Shown: in pieces, positions 5,166 to 7,968 of the stretch
How the letters are laid out: each line of letters opens with the position of its first letter
Position numbering within the stretch: position 1 is the stretch's first letter
Origin: Syntrophales bacterium
GTDB lineage: Bacteria; Desulfobacterota; Syntrophia; Syntrophales; UBA2192
Length of the DNA stretch: 7,968 nt
NCBI GenBank assembly: GCA_025454095.1
Contig: JALOPC010000056.1
Location: forward strand, 1 to 7,968
Reading direction: 5' to 3'
The notes under the pieces: generated by a model
Database searches by the model: none
The model's input: the letters and a program-made list of their open reading frames with translations, nothing else
What the model was told of the DNA's origin: nothing
Translations under genes and position numbers: made by a program

Positions 5166-6008
5166 ATGGGTCAACTGGACAAGAAATCGATGCTCTGCCC
5201 CGGCTGCCGGAGACTGATCAGCTCCGACGAGCCCTCGTGCCCCTTCTGCGGGCTCACGAACCCGGGCTCCCCGATCCGCCAGGGCCTCTCCCGGTTCTCC
5301 CTGCGCGACAGCGACAGCGTCATCCAGTTCATCATTTACGCCAACGCGGCCATCTTCATCCTGGCGCTCGTCCTGAAGCCTTCGGAGATGGGGATGTCGC
5401 TCAACCCCTTCACGCTGCTCTCGCCGTCCAGCACGAGCCTGCTGCTGCTCGGCGCGACGGGGACGATCCCGATCGACTACTACCACCGCTGGTGGACGAT
5501 CCTCACCGCCTCCTCGCTCCACGGGGGTATCCTGCACATTGCCTTCAACATGATGGCCCTCCACCAGCTGGGGCCCTTCGTGGCGCAGGAATACGGCACG
5601 GCCCGGTTTCTCGTCATCTACATCTTCAGCGGCGTCGCGGGGTTCGTGCTGTCCTACTTCGTGGGGATCCCCTTCACGCTGGGCGCCTCGGCAAGCGTGT
5701 GCGGCCTCATCGGCGCCATCCTGTACTACGGGAAATCGCGGGGGGGCTATTTCGGCACGGCCATTTACCGGCAGGCCATGGGATGGATCATCGGCCTGAT
5801 CCTCTTCGGGCTTCTCCTGCCGGGCATCAACAACTGGGCCCACGGCGGCGGGATTGCGGCCGGGATTGCCGCGGGGTTCGCCCTCGGGTACGAGGAGAGG
5901 CGCCGGGAGAGCATGCCGCACCGCGTCGCCGCGGCCGTCCTCGCCGTCATCACGGCGGGAGCCGTTCTGTTCACGGCCGTGCAGGCCGTTCTCATCCGTT
6001 TCTCCTGA
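5166..6008 (+). CDS. Rhomboid intramembrane serine protease with N-terminal zinc ribbon
   Basis: A 280-residue inner-membrane protein. Residues 11-28 form a small zinc ribbon (CPGC at 11-14, CPFC at 25-28), then a linker, then a rhomboid domain from about residue 50. Rhomboids cut substrate proteins inside the membrane. Family marks: HGGILHIAFNMMALHQLG (119-136), the conserved loop/TM2 motif with His119, His124 and Asn128; LGASASVCGLIGA (172-184) with catalytic Ser175; and WAHGGGIAAG (224-233) with the catalytic His226. The usual GxSG reads GASA here, so the residue after the serine is Ala, a tolerated variant in part of the family. A final membrane segment (about 253-276) follows, which gives a seventh helix. 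GTGAGG lies 5 bases before ATG 5166. Protease activity is likely, as both dyad residues are present; the substrate is unknown. No neighbouring gene suggests one. Confidence 0.9.
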   Translation: MGQLDKKSMLCPGCRRLISSDEPSCPFCGLTNPGSPIRQGLSRFSLRDSDSVIQFIIYANAAIFILALVLKPSEMGMSLNPFTLLSPSSTSLLLLGATGTIPIDYYHRWWTILTASSLHGGILHIAFNMMALHQLGPFVAQEYGTARFLVIYIFSGVAGFVLSYFVGIPFTLGASASVCGLIGAILYYGKSRGGYFGTAIYRQAMGWIIGLILFGLLLPGINNWAHGGGIAAGIAAGFALGYEERRRESMPHRVAAAVLAVITAGAVLFTAVQAVLIRFS

Positions 6009-6068
6009 CGGCCCGGCCGGCGCCGTTCGAGGTCAACAGGATCACAACCGGCATCGGGACGCAGCCAG

Positions 6069-6080
6069 CGAATGCATTCG
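6069..6080. repeat. Perfect 12-bp palindrome upstream of the DUF3568-like gene
   Basis: CGAATGCATTCG is its own reverse complement over 12 bases and does not extend further. It lies 40 bases before ATG 6121, in the 112-base gap after the rhomboid gene. It could be an operator for a dimeric regulator, or chance; no promoter hexamers are convincing next to it. Confidence 0.3.
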
Positions 6081-6120
6081 AGGCGCCCGATTCCGAGTAC
6101 GCATTGCCAGGAGGTACCGC

Positions 6121-6513
6121 ATGCTGAAGAAAATCGCCCTCGTGGTCGGCCTTCTTTCGCTGACCGCACTCACCGGCTGCGCCATCGTCGCCGGGGACAC
6201 GGTCATGGGGTACGAGTCGGGGAAGTTCGTCTATCACGACGGGAGCCTCGAATCGGTCTACAAGTATCCCTTCGACCAGGTGTGGGATGCGGCCCGCAAG
6301 GCCATGGCGGAGCTCAAGGCGACGGATGTCGTGCCGGACCGCAAGATCGAGAAGGCAACCATCGATGCGGTCCTCTTCGAGGAAAAGGTGAAGATCACCA
6401 TCCTGTACCTGACTCGGACGGACACCACCGTCTCCGTGCGCGTCGGCACGGCGGGCAGCAACGTCGGGGCAAAATACATCCACGACAAGATCGAAGCGAA
6501 CCTGAGAAAGTAG
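6121..6513 (+). CDS. DUF3568-like lipoprotein
   Basis: A 130-residue predicted lipoprotein. MLKKIALVVGLLSLTALTGC gives a lipobox (LTALTGC) with the lipidated Cys at 20, followed by Ala, so outer-membrane sorting is likely. The mature part has the pattern of DUF3568 proteins: a small glycine-rich start (GDTVMGYESGKFVYHDG), a helix beginning YPFDQVWDAARKAMAEL, then strands (KATIDAVLFEEKVKITILYL, TTVSVRVGTAG) and a last helix HDKIEANLRK. These small lipoproteins are common in deltaproteobacteria and have no established function. The start is fixed by AGGAGGT (6109-6115) before ATG 6121. The MFS gene begins 17 bases after its stop, so the two are probably cotranscribed. The family name rests on pattern memory; the lipoprotein call is firmer. 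Confidence 0.8.
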   Translation: MLKKIALVVGLLSLTALTGCAIVAGDTVMGYESGKFVYHDGSLESVYKYPFDQVWDAARKAMAELKATDVVPDRKIEKATIDAVLFEEKVKITILYLTRTDTTVSVRVGTAGSNVGAKYIHDKIEANLRK

Positions 6514-6530
6514 CGCGCCTCGCGCCCGCC

Positions 6531-7703
6531 ATGGAACGGAACGCCGAAGCGAACCCGCCGCAGAACGGCGAGACGAAGAAGACCATCCGCACCTTCGCCT
6601 TCTCGTCGTTTTTCAACGACATGGGGTCGGACATGATCTACCCGATCTGGCCCCTGTTCGTCGCGTCCCTGGGGGCCAACATGGCCGTCCTGGGGCTCAT
6701 CGACGGGATCGGCAACGCCATCGTCTCCCTCTCGCAGGCGATCTCGGGCTACATCTCCGACCGCACCCGCAAGCGCAAGGTCTTCATCTGGCTGGGGTAC
6801 CTCTTCGGCGGGATCTCCCGGCTGGGCTACGCGCTGTCGGCCACGTGGCAGGGGCTCGTCCCGTTGCGGATCCTGGACCGGGCGGGCAAGATGCGGGGCG
6901 CCCCCCGGGACGCCATGGTGGCGGATCTCTCGATCCGCAGCAACCGCGGCGAGAACTTCGGGCTGATCCGGACCATGGACAACGCGGGGGCCCTCGTCGG
7001 GATCGTCTTCTGCATCGCCGCCTTCCCGCTGGTCGGATTCCGGAACCTGCTGCTCATCGCGGCCGTGCCCTCCTTCATCGCCGTCGCCCTCATCGTGATC
7101 AACATCCGCGAGAAGCCCCTCGAGGACGCGAAACTCTTCAAGGGGATTTCCTTCTCCCACCTCGACGGCAACTTCAAGCTCTTCGTCATCCTGAGCGCGG
7201 TCTTCTCGCTGGGGGCGTTCAGCTACTCGTTCCTGCTCATTTTCGCCAACCGGTTCGGTTTCCAGGTCAGCACGGTGCCCGTCTTCTACCTGCTGTTCAC
7301 GCTGGTGGCGACCTTCTGCTCGTACCCCTTCGGGGTGCTCTCCGACCGCATCGGCCGCAAGGCCGTGCTGCAGATCTCCTACGGCCTCTGGGGACTCGTG
7401 TGCCTCGCGATGATCTGCGCCGAGAGCGCCTGGATGGTCGTGGCCGCCTTCGTCCTTTTCGGTCTTCACCAGGCCGGCATCGACACGGTGCAGAAGGCCT
7501 TCGTCGCCGAACTGGGGCCCGCCGAATACCGGGCGAGCACCCTGGGCGGATTTCAGATGGTGATCGGCCTGTGCGCCCTTCCCGCCTCCGTCGCGGCGGG
7601 GCTGCTGTGGGACCTCGTCGGCATGCAGGCGCCCTTCATCCTGTCGCTGGCGCTGACGGCTATCTCGGCGGCGATGCTCTTCTTTGTAAAAGAAAGGGCA
7701 TAG
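6531..7703 (+). CDS. Major facilitator superfamily transporter
   Basis: A 390-residue inner-membrane protein with about 12 hydrophobic segments from residue 22 to 386, the normal MFS length and layout. The first helix begins FFNDMGSDMIYPIWPLF (27-43). The loop 2-3 motif is GYISDRTRKRK (73-83), and the second-half copy GVLSDRIGRK (268-277) is the textbook MFS loop 8-9 signature. RILDRAGKMRGAPRDAMVAD (113-132) carries the charged residues found after helix 4. The cargo cannot be read; this group includes drug and small-metabolite exporters. There is no Shine-Dalgarno-like run in the 17 bases between the lipoprotein stop and ATG 6531, so translation may be coupled to the upstream gene. No better start is seen downstream before the first helix. 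sfsA follows by 29 bases with no terminator between. Confidence 0.92.
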   Translation: MERNAEANPPQNGETKKTIRTFAFSSFFNDMGSDMIYPIWPLFVASLGANMAVLGLIDGIGNAIVSLSQAISGYISDRTRKRKVFIWLGYLFGGISRLGYALSATWQGLVPLRILDRAGKMRGAPRDAMVADLSIRSNRGENFGLIRTMDNAGALVGIVFCIAAFPLVGFRNLLLIAAVPSFIAVALIVINIREKPLEDAKLFKGISFSHLDGNFKLFVILSAVFSLGAFSYSFLLIFANRFGFQVSTVPVFYLLFTLVATFCSYPFGVLSDRIGRKAVLQISYGLWGLVCLAMICAESAWMVVAAFVLFGLHQAGIDTVQKAFVAELGPAEYRASTLGGFQMVIGLCALPASVAAGLLWDLVGMQAPFILSLALTAISAAMLFFVKERA

Positions 7704-7732
7704 GGTTCAGGGTACAGAGGCAAGGCGAACAG

Positions 7733-7968
7733 ATGAACTCCTCCCGCTCCTTTTCGAAACTTCCCACCTTCAAAGCGTCGCAGCTTCCCATCATCAAGGC
7801 CCGGTTCGTCGGGCGGCCCAACCGGTTTCTCGTCCTCTGCGACCTGGACGGGACGAGCGTCGAAGCTTATCTCCCCAACCCCGGGCGGCTCCGGGAGCTG
7901 CTGATCCCCGGGCGGACGCTGTATCTCGTCGCGACCCCCCCGGAGACGCCCCGGAGCACGCCGTACAC
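7733..7968 (+). CDS. sfsA: SfsA-like protein, 3' end beyond the window
   Basis: The first 78 codons of an SfsA (sugar fermentation stimulation protein) homologue; the reading frame stays open to the window edge. The translation shows ARFVGRPNRFLVLCDLDG (23-40) and VEAYLPNPGRLRELLIPG (43-60), which match the family's N-terminal OB-like domain and its LPNPGRL-type motif, then R..TPY at the edge, where the family continues into its nuclease-like domain. SfsA was found in E. coli as a factor that increases maltose metabolism; the family is related in sequence to nucleases and the biochemical role is not well settled. The protein has about 10-15 residues before the conserved block, a little more than usual, so the true start might be different; ATG 7733 has only a weak purine run upstream (GAGGCAAGG). 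It is in line with the MFS gene, 29 bases downstream. Confidence 0.85.
   Translation, partial: MNSSRSFSKLPTFKASQLPIIKARFVGRPNRFLVLCDLDGTSVEAYLPNPGRLRELLIPGRTLYLVATPPETPRSTPY

Noticed and set aside
5016..5921. Upstream extension of the minus-strand methyltransferase frame through the rhomboid gene.
   Set aside because: The extension is the complement of a well-supported rhomboid gene, is low-complexity in composition, and passes through the predicted methyltransferase promoter.
6258..7469. Minus-strand open frame of 403 codons opposite the MFS gene.
   Set aside because: Its translation is dominated by Asp, Glu, Arg, Gly and His, as expected of the complement of a membrane protein gene; the plus strand has a complete 12-helix transporter.
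1..7968. CRISPR arrays, insertion sequences, phage or defence genes, toxin-antitoxin pairs.
   Set aside because: No regularly spaced repeats, transposase or integrase motifs, or terminal repeats were seen, and base composition is uniform across the window.

Overview
The window is an ordinary-looking stretch of a high-GC (roughly 65%) Gram-negative bacterial chromosome. A Sec-exported outer-membrane beta-barrel protein, two lipoproteins with clean lipoboxes, LemA, a DUF3568-type lipoprotein and an RlmD/RumA-type RNA methyltransferase suggest a deltaproteobacterium (Desulfobacterota, perhaps near the Syntrophales). That placement is inferred from gene content and base composition; no rRNA or species marker is present.

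Layout: (1) 65-796 (+), a nucleotidyltransferase-fold protein with an altered second catalytic carboxylate. (2) 909-2037 (+), a two-gene unit of LemA and a small lipoprotein. (3) 2044-2883 (-), a NUDT19-like Nudix hydrolase converging on the lipoprotein with only 6 bases between the stop codons; it has a strong predicted promoter at 2932-2960. (4) 3164-3766 (+), a 200-residue outer-membrane beta-barrel protein with its own predicted promoter and a leader of about 115 bases. (5) A near-perfect bidirectional terminator at 3792-3823, shared with (6) 3846-5015 (-), an iron-sulfur TRAM-domain RNA m5U methyltransferase. (7) 5166-6008 (+), a rhomboid protease with an N-terminal zinc ribbon, divergent from the methyltransferase. 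(8) 6121-6513 (+), a DUF3568-like lipoprotein. (9) 6531-7703 (+), a major facilitator transporter. (10) 7733 to the window end (+), the 5' part of an sfsA-like gene.

The genes do not form one pathway. There are several envelope proteins (LemA, two lipoproteins, the beta-barrel, rhomboid, MFS) mixed with housekeeping enzymes. The genes from the rhomboid to sfsA all point the same way with gaps of 112, 17 and 29 bases, so at least the last three are plausibly cotranscribed. No RNA gene, CRISPR array, insertion sequence, integrase, toxin-antitoxin pair or defence system was seen, and no gap without a gene exceeds 300 bases. The points most worth checking are the Asp-to-Asn change in the nucleotidyltransferase, the hairpin with a U-run at the predicted transcription start of the Nudix gene, the zinc-ribbon rhomboid, and the pairing of LemA with an unrelated lipoprotein.
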